64,000 nt of DNA, taken from Duganella sp. CF458. GTDB taxonomy: Bacteria; Pseudomonadota; Gammaproteobacteria; Burkholderiales; Burkholderiaceae_D. The first letter of the stretch is position 1; the number at the start of each line of letters is the position of its first letter. The position numbers were made by a program, and so were the translations under genes. Below are positions 36,463 to 46,224 of this stretch, piece by piece. The notes under the pieces were generated by a model. The model worked only from the letters and a program-made list of their open reading frames with translations, did no database searches and had not been told where the DNA came from. The stretch is from contig NZ_FOOF01000007.1 of the NCBI RefSeq assembly GCF_900113115.1, positions 124,001 to 188,000 on the forward strand, given 5' to 3'.

Positions 36463-37667
36463 TTTGCTCCGGCAGCGAACCATGCGCCCAGTTCGGCACG
36501 TTCCGCTTCAGTCATATTGGTCAGGTTACCGATCGGCATATCCCTCTGCTCCACCGCGCGCTTGTGGATCTGGGCCGCACGCTGGTGGATCTGGTCGGCC
36601 GTGTCGAACATGACGCCAGCCGGCGCAGTGGCAAAGCCCGGCTGGGTTGGCGTCGCCGAATGGCAGGCCAGGCAGCGCTGGTCGACAATGGTTTTCACTT
36701 TCGCGAATTGCGCAGCCGGATCCGCCGCAGGCTTCACGGCGGCAGGCTTGGGCGGCGCAATCACCACGGCAATCGCCGCCAGCAGCGCCACACCGATCGC
36801 GGGATAGCGCCACTCGACACGTCCCTTGTGGCGCAGGTTGAAAAAGTGGCGGATAAAGACGCCGGCCGCCATGATGAAGCCGAGCACCAGCCAGGCATTT
36901 TTGTTCTGGTAAGTCATCGCATAGTGGTTGCTGATCATGATGAACAGCACCGGCAGCGTGAAGTAATTGTTATGCACGCTGCGCTGCTTGGCCTTGATCC
37001 CGTGGATAGGATCGGGCAGGCTGCCCGCCTGCATCGCCTGCACCATCTTGCGCTGGCCCGGGATGATCAGCATCGCCACATTGGCCACCATGATGGTGCC
37101 GATCATGGCACCGATATGGATGAAGGCCGCACGGCCGCTCAAGAGGTGCGTCAATGCATAAGCCGCAGCAACCAGCAGCAGGAACACCACCAAGCCAAGC
37201 CATTTCTCGCTCTTGCCCAGCGGGGAGCGGCACAGCGCGTCATACACCACCCAACCAGCAACCAGGAAGCCGATGCCGATGCCGACCGCCTGCAGGCTGG
37301 AGAGGTCGGCCACCTGTTTGTCCACCATCATCGCCTGCGCGTTGAAGTAATAGGCGATGGTCAGCAGTGCAATGCCGGACAGCCAGGTGGAATACGCCTC
37401 CCACTTGAACCAGTGTAGTTCCTTCGGCAGTTCGGCCGGTGCAACGAGATACTTTTGCGGATTATAGAAACCGCCGCCGTGCACCGCCCACAATTCGCCG
37501 GACACGCCCTTCTTCGCCAGGTCCGAGCCGGGTGCCGGCGGGCGGATCGAATTATCCAGCCATACGAAATAGAACGACGCGCCGATCCACGCTATACCCG
37601 TGATGATGTGCAGCCAGCGTACCAGCAGGTTCGCCCATTCCAGGCTGTAGGGCAGCAGGTATTCCAT
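36459..37667 (-). CDS. puuD: PuuD, membrane urate oxidase with cytochrome c domain
   Basis: The 402-residue protein has about eight membrane helices with conserved histidines ('LLVRWLHIITGIAWIGASFY', 'VHNNYFTLPVLFIMISNHYA') and a C-terminal cytochrome c domain with heme motif 'CLACH' near residue 340. PuuD oxidises urate to 5-hydroxyisourate and passes electrons to the respiratory chain instead of making peroxide. It is divergent from a LysR regulator and coupled to the M20 hydrolase; UraD-AllC lies beyond the regulator. Confidence 0.92.
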   Translation of the reverse strand: MEYLLPYSLEWANLLVRWLHIITGIAWIGASFYFVWLDNSIRPPAPGSDLAKKGVSGELWAVHGGGFYNPQKYLVAPAELPKELHWFKWEAYSTWLSGIALLTIAYYFNAQAMMVDKQVADLSSLQAVGIGIGFLVAGWVVYDALCRSPLGKSEKWLGLVVFLLLVAAAYALTHLLSGRAAFIHIGAMIGTIMVANVAMLIIPGQRKMVQAMQAGSLPDPIHGIKAKQRSVHNNYFTLPVLFIMISNHYAMTYQNKNAWLVLGFIMAAGVFIRHFFNLRHKGRVEWRYPAIGVALLAAIAVVIAPPKPAAVKPAADPAAQFAKVKTIVDQRCLACHSATPTQPGFATAPAGVMFDTADQIHQRAAQIHKRAVEQRDMPIGNLTNMTEAERAELGAWFAAGAK

Positions 37668-37739
37668 GTAAATCCTTGAGTTGAAGAAGTGGCAATCTAT
37701 CGAAGATACGCGTTTTCGAGCCCCCGCAACATGAAATAT

Positions 37740-37772
37740 GTCGTATATTCAAGATATTCGAATTCATATACG
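37740..37772. promoter_or_regulatory. AT-rich divergent control region of puuD and the LysR gene
   Basis: The 113-nt gap is far more AT-rich here than its surroundings and contains ATAT-N5-ATAT and the palindrome ATTCGAAT (37756-37763). Such dyads are typical LysR binding sites between a regulator and its target. No confident -35/-10 pair is visible. Confidence 0.4.
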
Positions 37773-37780
37773 TACGCAAG

Positions 37781-38713
37781 ATGTCCGGCCTGCCGCAACA
37801 CCTCGATATTCACCTCATCCGCATCCTCTACCTGCTGCTGGTCGAGAAGAACGTATCGCGCGTGGCGCTCAAGCTGAATCAGCCGCAGCCTTCGATTTCG
37901 GCTTCGCTGCGCAAACTGCGCGAACTGACGGGCGATCCACTGCTGGTGCGCGGCGCGCGCGGCATGGTGCCGACCCAGCACGGCGAAAGCCTGCTCAAGC
38001 CGGCCAAGCGCATCCTGGACGAGACGGAATCGCTGTTCGTGAAAAAGACGCCATTCGTGGCGCAGGAAGAAGCACGTACTTTCAATATCGCGGCCCCGGA
38101 CTACCTGGACAGCCAGTTCCTGCCGAATGTGGTGGCGATGCTACGTCGCGGCTCGCCCAAAAGCCGCGTGGTAATCCACTCGATCGGCCCCGGCACCGAC
38201 TACCTGCGCCTGCTGTCGGACGGCGACATGGACCTGGTCATCGCCAACTGGGACGAGCCGCCGCAGCACCTGCACATTTCCAAGCTGTTCGAAGATCCGA
38301 TCATCTGCGCCATGCATGCCGGCAGCCCCTACGCCAAGCGCACCGCGAGCGACGCGATGTCGCTGGACGACTATCTCACCCTGCCCCACGTCGCGCCATC
38401 GCAGATGGTGCCGGGCTACGGCGGCGTGATCGACTCCTTCCTGGAACGCCAGGGCATGCGGCGCAATGTGGCAGTGGAATCGGCCTATTTCAGCCTGATC
38501 CCCTACATGCTGGCGCAGACCGACCTGGTGCTGACCACGGGCCGGCAGTTCCTGCGCTTCTACGAGAATTCGCTGCCGCTCAAGGTGTTCACCCCACCGG
38601 TCAAGTTCCCGCCGATGCGCTTCTACCAGCTCTGGCACGAACGCGTGCACCAGGCCCCCGAGCACAAATGGCTGCGCGACCAGGTCACCGCCGCCGCCAA
38701 GGCTCTCTTATGA
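37781..38713 (+). CDS. LysR-family regulator of urate catabolism (inferred)
   Basis: The 310-residue LysR regulator has an N-terminal helix-turn-helix ('NVSRVALKLNQPQPSISASL', about 24-43) and a C-terminal effector domain ('DYLDSQFLPNVVAMLRRG' onward), closest in style to the PnbR/NodD-like branch. It is divergent from puuD and followed by uraD-allC, so purine degradation is the likely target and a purine or ureide the likely co-inducer; this is inference from context. Confidence 0.85.
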   Translation: MSGLPQHLDIHLIRILYLLLVEKNVSRVALKLNQPQPSISASLRKLRELTGDPLLVRGARGMVPTQHGESLLKPAKRILDETESLFVKKTPFVAQEEARTFNIAAPDYLDSQFLPNVVAMLRRGSPKSRVVIHSIGPGTDYLRLLSDGDMDLVIANWDEPPQHLHISKLFEDPIICAMHAGSPYAKRTASDAMSLDDYLTLPHVAPSQMVPGYGGVIDSFLERQGMRRNVAVESAYFSLIPYMLAQTDLVLTTGRQFLRFYENSLPLKVFTPPVKFPPMRFYQLWHERVHQAPEHKWLRDQVTAAAKALL

Positions 38714-38787
38714 CAGGTATATAGGGCTGCTTATGGTGGGCGACGCTGATCGGGATATGATCGATTGTTCAAGATAGGACAACTGCG

Positions 38788-40542
38788 ATGACCACCACTC
38801 TCCCTGAACTGAACTCCTGCGACCTGGCTGCTTTTGTTGAGCATTTGCGCGGCATTTATGAGCACTCGCCATGGATTCCCGAACGGGCGGCGGCTCAGCG
38901 GCCCTTTGCGTCGTTGCCCGCGCTGAAGCAGGCCTTGCAAGGTGTGGTCACGGGCGCTGCCGAAGCCGAGCAGCTTGGACTGATCCGCGCTCACCCGGAA
39001 TTGGCAGGCAAGGCCGCCATCGCCGGCGAACTGACCGCCGAGTCGACCAGCGAGCAAGCCAGGTCCGGCCTGAACCTGTGCAGCGCGGAGGAATTCGCGA
39101 CCCTGCACCAGCTGAACGCTGACTACAACGCCAAGTTCGGCTTCCCCTTCATCCTCGCCGTCAAAGGTCCTACGGGACAGGGCTTGACACGTGAGGCCGT
39201 CATCGCCACCTTTGCGCGCCGCCTGAAGAACCAGAAGGCCGACGAAATGGCGGAATGCCTGCGCCAGATCCACCGTATCGCGGAAATCCGCCTCAACGAC
39301 CTGCTGGGCGCGAAACTGGAATTCGGCCCGCAGATCATGCAATGGTCGGAAGACCTGGCGCAATGGAGCGATGACGAAGCCGCCCTCACCTGTGCCTACA
39401 TGACCGACGCTCACCGCGCCACCGCTGCGCAACTGGCCACCTGGATGCGCGACGCCGGCATGCAGGTCGAAATCGACGCTGTGGGCAACGTGGTCGGCCG
39501 CTACCTGTCCGATGCTCCTGGCGCAAGAACCATCCTCACCGGCTCGCATTACGACACCGTGCGCAACGGCGGTAAGTACGACGGCCGCCTCGGCATCCTG
39601 CTGCCGATCGCCATCGTGCGGCAGCTGCACGCCAAGGGCGAAAAGCTGCCGTTCAATTTCGAAGTGATCGGTTTCGCCGAAGAGGAAGGCGTGCGCTTCC
39701 GCAGCACCTTCCTGGGCAGTAATGCCGTCACCGGCAAGTTCGACATGTCCCTGCTGGATGCCGTGGACGCCGATGGAATCAAGATGCGCGATGCGCTGGC
39801 CGCAGCCGGCCACGATGCCGCCGCTATTCCATCCATCGCGCGGCGCCGCGCAGATATTGCCGCTTACGTCGAGGTCCATATCGAGCAAGGACCGGTGTTG
39901 CTGGAGCACGGCCTGCCGGTGGGCGTCGTCACCGCGATCGCCGGCAGTTCGCGCTTCCTGGTCGATCTGCAAGGCGTTGCCAGCCACGCCGGCACCACGC
40001 CAATGCATATGCGCAAGGACGCGGCTGCGGCAGCGGCCGAAGTCGTGCTGCTGGTCGAGCAGCGCTGCGCGCAAGGGGAAGCATTGGTGGGCACCGTTGG
40101 CCAGCTTCAAGTGCCTGGTGGATCAGTCAACGTCATCCCGGGCGCATGCAAGCTGTCGCTCGACATTCGCGCTGCCGACGATGCAGTGCGCGAGGCAGCG
40201 GTGCGCGATGTGCTGGACGGCCTGGCGGCAATTTGCGCGCGCCGCAATATCGAATTCAAGGTGGAAAAGATCGTCGAAGCCAACGCTGCACCATGCGCGC
40301 CATGGTTGATGCGGCAATTGGGCGATGCGGTCCAACGCAGCGGCCTGCCACGCTTCGACCTGCTGTCCGGCGCCGGCCATGATGCGATGGCGATTGCAGC
40401 ACTCACCGACGTATGCATGCTGTTCACACGCTGCGGCAATGGAGGCATCAGCCACAACCCGCTGGAAACCATGACGGCCGATGACGCTGAGATCGCCGCG
40501 CAGGTACTGCTCGACTTCCTGCGCAGCTTCAAACCGCAATAA
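38788..40542 (+). CDS. Fused OHCU decarboxylase (UraD) and allantoate amidohydrolase (AllC)
   Basis: The 584-residue protein joins two enzymes. Residues about 1-170 are UraD, with the catalytic His in 'RAHPELAGKAA', converting OHCU to S-allantoin. Residues about 175-584 are an M20 allantoate amidohydrolase with full metal ligands: 'GSHYDTVRNGGKYDGRLG', 'FAEEEGVRF', 'HIEQGPVLLE' and 'ISHNPLE'. The two steps are separated in the pathway by allantoinase, which is not in the window, nor is hydroxyisourate hydrolase. The reading frame is continuous through the join, so the fusion is not a sequencing artefact in this assembly. Confidence 0.9.
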   Translation: MTTTLPELNSCDLAAFVEHLRGIYEHSPWIPERAAAQRPFASLPALKQALQGVVTGAAEAEQLGLIRAHPELAGKAAIAGELTAESTSEQARSGLNLCSAEEFATLHQLNADYNAKFGFPFILAVKGPTGQGLTREAVIATFARRLKNQKADEMAECLRQIHRIAEIRLNDLLGAKLEFGPQIMQWSEDLAQWSDDEAALTCAYMTDAHRATAAQLATWMRDAGMQVEIDAVGNVVGRYLSDAPGARTILTGSHYDTVRNGGKYDGRLGILLPIAIVRQLHAKGEKLPFNFEVIGFAEEEGVRFRSTFLGSNAVTGKFDMSLLDAVDADGIKMRDALAAAGHDAAAIPSIARRRADIAAYVEVHIEQGPVLLEHGLPVGVVTAIAGSSRFLVDLQGVASHAGTTPMHMRKDAAAAAAEVVLLVEQRCAQGEALVGTVGQLQVPGGSVNVIPGACKLSLDIRAADDAVREAAVRDVLDGLAAICARRNIEFKVEKIVEANAAPCAPWLMRQLGDAVQRSGLPRFDLLSGAGHDAMAIAALTDVCMLFTRCGNGGISHNPLETMTADDAEIAAQVLLDFLRSFKPQ

Positions 40543-40548
40543 GACAAG

Positions 40549-41631
40549 CTACCGTCGCAGCGCCGCGAGAATTTCCTCGTTGTGCTGGCCGACGGCAGGA
40601 ATCGCATGTGGCGCCGCCGGCGTCGGCGTGGCGGAGAAACGCGGGGCGGCGTTCGCCTGCAATACCCCTTCGGTGGCATAGGTGCCACGCGCTTGCAGAT
40701 GCGGATGCCGCGCGGCCTCCGATGGCGCCAGCACCGGCGCGAAACAGGCATCCGTCCCTTCCAGCAACGCACACCATTCGTCGCGCGTGCGCATTGCAAA
40801 CAACTCCGCAAACGCTGCCCGCTGCAGCGGCCACTGGCCCGCCGCATGCTGGGATGCGAAACGCCGGTCTTCGGACAATTCGAGCTTATCCAGCAGCAGC
40901 TTGTAGAATTTTCCTTCCAGCGCTCCGACCGTGATGTCCCGCCCGTCCTTGCAGCGATAGGTGTTGAACCAATGCGGGCCATCCAGCACCGATGTGCCGC
41001 GCTGTTCGCGCATCAAGCCGACCGCCGACAAGTCGAGCAGGAGGTTCATCATGTGGGCCGAGCCGTCGACGATGGCAGCGTCAATCACTTGTCCCTTGCC
41101 GCCGCCGCGCGCGTGCAGGATGGCGGAAACAAGACCCAGTGCGAGATAAAGCGCGCCGCCGCCAAGGTCGCCCACCAGCGTTGGCGGCGTTACCGGCGGC
41201 GCGTCGCCCGCCCCGGCGTAATGCAGCGCACCGGAAAGTGCAATGTAGTTGTTGTCATGCCCTGCCGCCTGCGCCAGCGGTCCGTGCTGTCCCCAGCCGG
41301 TCATGCGACCGTATGCCAGACGGGGATTGCGAGCCAGGCAAACTTCCGGCCCAAGGCCAAGACGCTCCATTGCGCCGGGCCGCATGCCTTCGATCAAGCC
41401 ATCGGCATCTTCAATCAGCTGCAGCACGATGTCGATGGCGCCGGGGTCCTTGAGGTCCAGCGCCAGCGAGCGCTTGCCACGGCGCAGGATGCCGGCGGTC
41501 GGAATCTCCGCCGGTCCCGGGCGCTCGACCACGATCACTTCCGCGCCCAGGTCCGCCAGCAGCATGCCGCAAAACGGTCCCGGGCCGATGCCCGCAATCT
41601 CGACGATCCTGACTCCGGACAGCACGCCCAT
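40549..41631 (-). CDS. Class III CoA-transferase/alpha-methylacyl-CoA racemase family protein
   Basis: The 360-residue protein opens 'GVLSGVRIVEIAGIGPGPFC' and continues 'ADLGAEVIVVERP', the CaiB/BaiF signature. 'TLVGDLGGGALYLALG' carries the Asp found in alpha-methylacyl-CoA racemases, and the overall length fits racemases rather than longer CoA-transferases. It is the last gene of a beta-oxidation operon (1-nt gap), so it may invert 2-methyl-branched acyl-CoA to the form the dehydrogenase accepts. A CoA-transferase role remains possible. Confidence 0.85.
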   Translation of the reverse strand: MGVLSGVRIVEIAGIGPGPFCGMLLADLGAEVIVVERPGPAEIPTAGILRRGKRSLALDLKDPGAIDIVLQLIEDADGLIEGMRPGAMERLGLGPEVCLARNPRLAYGRMTGWGQHGPLAQAAGHDNNYIALSGALHYAGAGDAPPVTPPTLVGDLGGGALYLALGLVSAILHARGGGKGQVIDAAIVDGSAHMMNLLLDLSAVGLMREQRGTSVLDGPHWFNTYRCKDGRDITVGALEGKFYKLLLDKLELSEDRRFASQHAAGQWPLQRAAFAELFAMRTRDEWCALLEGTDACFAPVLAPSEAARHPHLQARGTYATEGVLQANAAPRFSATPTPAAPHAIPAVGQHNEEILAALRR

Positions 41632-41632
41632 C

Positions 41633-43765
41633 TCAACGCTCCGTGTAGTAAGTAGTCCCGGTGGCAGCCATTGCTTTCAACTGCGCCGGCACCGCAAAGC
41701 GGTCGCCATGGGCGGCCGCCAGGCGTTCGCACTGCGCCACAAAAGCTGCCGAACCGGCATTGTCGACCATGCTCAATGGACCACCGCGGAATGGCGGGAA
41801 GCCCCAGGCGAGGATAGCACCGACATCCGCGTCACGCGCGCAACGCAGCACGCCTTCGTCCATGCAGCGTGCGGTTTCCACGGCCTGCACGATAGTCAGG
41901 CGCTCCACCACCTCGCTCACGTCGGGCTGCACTGCGGCGCGCGGGAACAACTCCGCCAGGCCGCTCCAGAGCGCCTTCTTGCCCCCTTCCGGATAATCGT
42001 AAAAGCCCTTGCCGGCCTTCTTGCCGATGCGACCCAGTTCCACCATGCGCGCGGCGACTTCGTGGCCTGGACGTCCCTTGTATGCGTCGCCCAGGTCAAG
42101 GCGGGTTTGGCGGTCGATTTTCCAGATCAATTCGGACGACACTTCATCGGTCAACGCCAGCGGGCCGACCGGCATGCCGGCCTGCAGGCCGGCGTTCTCG
42201 ATCAGCGCAGGCGCCACGCCCTCCGCCAGCAGCGCCAGGCCTTCCAGTACATAGGTCGAGAATACGCGGCTGGTGTAGAAACCGCGCGAATCGTTGACCA
42301 CAATTGGCGTCATGCCCAACGCACGCACCAGGTCCATCGAACGCGCCAACGTCGCATCCGAGGTCTGCTTGCCGACGATGATTTCGACGATAGCCATGCG
42401 GTCCACCGGCGAGAAGAAATGCAGGCCGATGAAGTTGGCCGGGCGTGCGCTCGCCTCCGCCAGGCTGGTGATCGGCAAGGTCGAGGTGTTGGACGCGAAA
42501 ATCGCATCGGTGCCCAGGACAGCCTCCGCACGACGCGTCACGTCAGCCTTGATGCCGCGATCCTCGAACACAGCCTCCACCACGAGGTCAGCCCCGGCGA
42601 GCAGCGCGAAGTCGCTTGTCGGGGTGATGCGCGCCAGCAGCGCCTCCGCTTTGTCGGCGGAAACCTGGCCGCGTTGCTGCTGCTTGGCGAGCAGCGTCGC
42701 AGAATAGGCTTTGCCTTTCTCCGCCGATTCCTGCGCAGTATCGAGCAGCACCACCTCGATGCCCGCCTTGGCAGCGACATAGGCAATGCCGGCCCCCATC
42801 ATGCCCGCACCCAGCACGCCAATCTTGCCGTACTTCTGCTGCGGCACGTCTTTCGGACGCGATGCCAGCTTGTTTGCCTCGTTCATGCTGAAGAACAGCG
42901 TGCGGATCATATTCTTCGCTTCCGGCGACAACACCGTTTGCACGAAGTATCGGGCTTCCGTCATCAAACCGGTATCGAGGTCAGTGATCAGGCCTTCGTA
43001 TACGCAGGACAGGATATTGCGCGGCGCCGGATAGTTGCCGTAGGTCTTGGCACGCAACATGGCGTTGGCGGCCATGAATACCTGTTGCACGGCCGGCGAA
43101 GACACTGCGCCGCCAGGGATCTTGAATCCCTTGGCGTCCCACGGCTGCTGCACGCCACCCGCGGCAATTGCACTTTCCAGCCAGGTGCGTGCCGCCGCTG
43201 CTTCCGTGCCGGCCGCAACCACTTCATTCAGGATGCCCAACTCGCGCGCCGCAGCGGCAGTCAGGCGTTTGCCTTCCAACAGCAGCGGCAGTGACTTCTG
43301 GATGCCGACCAGACGCGGCAGGCGCTGCGTGCCGCCCCCGCCTGGCAGCAGGCCAAGCGTAACCTCCGGCAGGCCGAAACGCGCCTTGGGGTTATCCGCC
43401 GCCACACGATAATGTCCGCACAGCGCCACTTCCAGCCCGCCACCAAGCGTCGTACCCGGCAGCGCCATGGCGACCGGCTTGCCGCAGTTTTCCAGCTTGC
43501 GCAGCGCACGATCCAAGCGCACCACGCGCTCGAACAGTACCTCGGCGGTCTTGGCGGACAGCAGCCATTCCAGGTCGCCGCCGGCGATGAAGTCCGGCTT
43601 GGCGGACGTCATCAGCACGCCCTTCACCGCGGCATCGGCAACCACGCGGTCCACCAGCTCGCACAAAGCAGTGCAGCTTTCCTCATTCAACACATTCTGG
43701 CTGCGGCCCGGCATATTCCAGCTCAGGGTGGCAATGCCATGGGAGTCCAGGTTGTAATCAATCAT
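41633..43765 (-). CDS. Bifunctional enoyl-CoA hydratase/3-hydroxyacyl-CoA dehydrogenase (FadB/FadJ-like)
   Basis: The 710-residue protein has an N-terminal crotonase domain (about 1-190; 'GTTLGGGLEVALCGHYRVA' and 'LPEVTLGLLPGGGGTQRLP'), an NAD-binding domain starting 'IGVLGAGMMGAGIAYVAAK' near 313 and two C-terminal dehydrogenase domains ('GKKAGKGFYDYPEG'). It performs hydration and oxidation in beta-oxidation of acyl-CoA. It lies 12 nt after the thiolase gene, as in fad operons. Confidence 0.92.
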   Translation of the reverse strand: MIDYNLDSHGIATLSWNMPGRSQNVLNEESCTALCELVDRVVADAAVKGVLMTSAKPDFIAGGDLEWLLSAKTAEVLFERVVRLDRALRKLENCGKPVAMALPGTTLGGGLEVALCGHYRVAADNPKARFGLPEVTLGLLPGGGGTQRLPRLVGIQKSLPLLLEGKRLTAAAARELGILNEVVAAGTEAAAARTWLESAIAAGGVQQPWDAKGFKIPGGAVSSPAVQQVFMAANAMLRAKTYGNYPAPRNILSCVYEGLITDLDTGLMTEARYFVQTVLSPEAKNMIRTLFFSMNEANKLASRPKDVPQQKYGKIGVLGAGMMGAGIAYVAAKAGIEVVLLDTAQESAEKGKAYSATLLAKQQQRGQVSADKAEALLARITPTSDFALLAGADLVVEAVFEDRGIKADVTRRAEAVLGTDAIFASNTSTLPITSLAEASARPANFIGLHFFSPVDRMAIVEIIVGKQTSDATLARSMDLVRALGMTPIVVNDSRGFYTSRVFSTYVLEGLALLAEGVAPALIENAGLQAGMPVGPLALTDEVSSELIWKIDRQTRLDLGDAYKGRPGHEVAARMVELGRIGKKAGKGFYDYPEGGKKALWSGLAELFPRAAVQPDVSEVVERLTIVQAVETARCMDEGVLRCARDADVGAILAWGFPPFRGGPLSMVDNAGSAAFVAQCERLAAAHGDRFAVPAQLKAMAATGTTYYTER

Positions 43766-43777
43766 TCTCTGTCTCCC

Positions 43778-44983
43778 TTAAATGCGCTCGATGATGGTGG
43801 CAGTACCCATGCCCGCGCCAACACACAGCGTGGCCAGGCCGGTTTGCAGGTTGCGGCGCTCCATCTCGTCCAGCAAGGTGCCGAGGATCATGGCGCCGGT
43901 CGCGCCCAGCGGGTGCCCCATGGCGATCGCGCCGCCGTTCACGTTCATCTTCTCGTGCGGCACATTCATCACCTCCATGAACCGCAGCACCACGGAGGCA
44001 AAAGCCTCGTTCAATTCATACAGGTCGATGTCGGACGCCTTCATGCCGGCCCGCTTCAATGCTTTTTCGGCGGCGTAGCTTGGGCCGGTCAGCATGATGG
44101 ATGGTTCGCTGCCGATGGATGCAAAGGAGCGGATGCGGGCACGCGGTTTCAGCCCGGCGCGCTGGCCTGCTTCCCGGGTGCCGATCAGCACTGCCGCAGC
44201 GCCGTCCACGATGCCGGAGCTGTTGCCGGCGTGGTGTACGTGCTGCATCTGCTCGATCTGCGGATAGCGCTGCGTAATGACGGAGTCGAAGCCGAAGTTG
44301 GCGCCCATGTCGGCAAACGATGCCTTCAGCGCTCCAAGCGATTCGACGGTGGTCTCAGGGCGTACCAGCTCGTCGCGCGCCAGCATGGTCAAGCCGTTGC
44401 GGTCCACCACAGGAACGACAGAGCGCGTGAAGCGGCCCTCCTGCCATGCGCGATGAGCGCGCTGCTGCGACTCGACGGCATAGGCGTCCACGTCGCGACG
44501 GCTGTAGCCCCAGATAGTTGCAATCGCGTCGGCCGAAATCCCCTGCGGGACGAAGTAGGAATCGAAAGCGCTTTGCGGATCGACCGGCCATGCGCCACCC
44601 GAAGAACCCATCGGCACGCGCGACATGGCTTCGACGCCGCCGCCGACCACCATGTCGGACTGGCCGGACATCACCTGCGCCGCAGCCATGTTGCATGCCT
44701 CCAGGCCGGAAGCGCAGAAGCGGTTGATCTGCACGCCGGCGACCGATTCGGCGTAGCCGGATGCCAGCGCCGCCACACGGCCGATACAGGCGCCCTGCTC
44801 GCCGACCGGCTCCACGCAGCCCAGCACAACGTCGTCGATGATCGCGCTGTCGAAGTTGTTGCGGCTGACCAGCGCGCGCAGCGCGGTCTCCGCCAAACGC
44901 AGCGGCGTTACACCGTGCAGCGAACCATCCTTTTTTCCCTTGCCGCGCGGCGTGCGCACGGCATCAAAGATATAAGCTTCCAA
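43778..44983 (-). CDS. Acetyl-CoA C-acyltransferase (thiolase)
   Basis: The 401-residue thiolase has the acyl-accepting Cys in '[16 protein letters not shown]' (near residue 90), the His loop '[16 protein letters not shown]' and the C-terminal Cys in '[10 protein letters not shown]'. It cleaves 3-ketoacyl-CoA to acetyl-CoA and a shortened acyl-CoA. The start is TTG 44983, supported by AAAGGAG 6 nt upstream. It is second in the operon after the acyl-CoA dehydrogenase. Confidence 0.93.
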   Translation of the reverse strand: MEAYIFDAVRTPRGKGKKDGSLHGVTPLRLAETALRALVSRNNFDSAIIDDVVLGCVEPVGEQGACIGRVAALASGYAESVAGVQINRFCASGLEACNMAAAQVMSGQSDMVVGGGVEAMSRVPMGSSGGAWPVDPQSAFDSYFVPQGISADAIATIWGYSRRDVDAYAVESQQRAHRAWQEGRFTRSVVPVVDRNGLTMLARDELVRPETTVESLGALKASFADMGANFGFDSVITQRYPQIEQMQHVHHAGNSSGIVDGAAAVLIGTREAGQRAGLKPRARIRSFASIGSEPSIMLTGPSYAAEKALKRAGMKASDIDLYELNEAFASVVLRFMEVMNVPHEKMNVNGGAIAMGHPLGATGAMILGTLLDEMERRNLQTGLATLCVGAGMGTATIIERI

Positions 44984-44994
44984 GCTGGTCTCCT

Positions 44995-46131
44995 TTACAG
45001 CGTGCGGCTGATCAGTTCTTTCATGATTTCATTGGTGCCGCCATATACGCGCTGCACGCGTGCGTCGGCCCAGGCGCGGGTGATCGGGTATTCCCACATA
45101 TAACCATAGCCGCCGTGAAGCTGCACGCACTTGTCCAGCACGCGGAACTGCATCTCGGTGGTCCAGTACTTGGCCATCGACGCGGTCGCGGCATCGAGCT
45201 TGTCTTCAATCAGCAGTTCCATGCAGCGGTCCACGAACACGCGGCACATCTGCACCTCGGTCTTGATCTCGGCCAGCGTGTGGGCGATGGTCTGGAATTC
45301 GGCAATCGGTCGCTTGAAGGCCTTGCGGTCGCGCGTGTATTGCACGGTCCATTCCAGGCCGGATTCGGCAGCTTGCACGGCCATGATGGCGATCTGCATG
45401 CGCTCCCATGGCAGTTCCTGCATCAGGTACTTGAAGCCCATGCCTTCCTCGCCCAGCAGGTTCTTGGCCGGCACGCGCACGTTTTCGAAGAACAGCTCGG
45501 AAGTGTCCTGCGCCTTCATGCCGGCCTTCTTCAGGCGCTTGCCTTTGCTGAAGCCTCCCATCGAGGTGTCGACCACGAACAGGCTGATGCCCTTGGCGCC
45601 GGCCGTTGGATCGGTCTTGGCGACCACGATCACGCAGTCGGCATTCCAGCCGTTGGTGATGAAGGTCTTGGAGCCGTTCATCACGTAATAGTCCCCGTCG
45701 CGGATCGCGGTCGTCGTCACGCCTTGCAGGTCGGAGCCGGTGCCTGGCTCGGTCATCGCAATCGCGCCGATCATTTCGCCGGTGGCCAGCTTGGGGATGT
45801 AGTGCGATTTCAGGAACTCGCTGCCGTAGTGCAGGATGTAGGGTGCGACGATTTCCGAGTGCAGCATGAAGCCTGGACCGGAGGCGCCTACGCGCGCCTG
45901 CTCTTCGATCAGCACCATGCTGTAGCGGCGGTCCACGCCCACGCCGCCGTACTGCTCGGGCATCGTAGGGCACAGGAAGCCTGCGGCGCCTGCCTTGAGC
46001 CAGGCATCACGGTCCACATAGCCCTGCTCTTCCCAGCGCTCGTGGTGCGGGGCGATTTCAGTTTCCATGAAGCGGCGCGCGGATTCGCGCAGCATGTCGT
46101 GTTCTTCAGTGAATAAGGTGCGAGGGATCAT
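44995..46131 (-). CDS. Acyl-CoA dehydrogenase
   Basis: The 378-residue flavoprotein has '[18 protein letters not shown]' (FAD and substrate contacts, near 125) and the C-terminal '[20 protein letters not shown]' and '[18 protein letters not shown]'. It starts beta-oxidation by forming the 2,3-double bond. It is the first gene of the operon and is divergent from a TetR regulator across a double operator, so it is very probably repressed by that regulator. Confidence 0.92.
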   Translation of the reverse strand: MIPRTLFTEEHDMLRESARRFMETEIAPHHERWEEQGYVDRDAWLKAGAAGFLCPTMPEQYGGVGVDRRYSMVLIEEQARVGASGPGFMLHSEIVAPYILHYGSEFLKSHYIPKLATGEMIGAIAMTEPGTGSDLQGVTTTAIRDGDYYVMNGSKTFITNGWNADCVIVVAKTDPTAGAKGISLFVVDTSMGGFSKGKRLKKAGMKAQDTSELFFENVRVPAKNLLGEEGMGFKYLMQELPWERMQIAIMAVQAAESGLEWTVQYTRDRKAFKRPIAEFQTIAHTLAEIKTEVQMCRVFVDRCMELLIEDKLDAATASMAKYWTTEMQFRVLDKCVQLHGGYGYMWEYPITRAWADARVQRVYGGTNEIMKELISRTL

Positions 46132-46157
46132 CAGGCAGGGTCTCCGTTGATGTTATA

Positions 46158-46192
46158 GGTCAGTTGACCGAAATAGTATCGGTCAGTTGACC
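46158..46192. promoter_or_regulatory. Tandem TetR-type operators
   Basis: The palindrome GGTCAGTTGACC (5-bp arms, 2-nt centre) occurs twice, at 46158-46169 and 46181-46192, 23 bp centre to centre. They lie between the divergent acyl-CoA dehydrogenase and TetR genes; the second covers the -35 box of tetR. This is the expected layout for an autoregulated repressor of the beta-oxidation operon. Confidence 0.8.
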
Positions 46193-46215
46193 TATTTGTC
46201 AATCGACGGGATAAT
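46187..46215 (+). promoter_or_regulatory. Promoter of the TetR gene
   Basis: TTGACC (46187-46192), 17 nt and GATAAT (46210-46215) lie just before the gene. Transcription would start about 3 nt before the ATG at 46225, so the mRNA would be essentially leaderless. Confidence 0.6.
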
Positions 46216-46224
46216 TCGTGTCTT

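Noticed and set aside
41249-43294. Long open frame on the plus strand opposite the FadB/J-like gene
   Set aside because: Shadow of a gene with complete hydratase and dehydrogenase motifs; histidine- and arginine-rich antisense sequence without domains.
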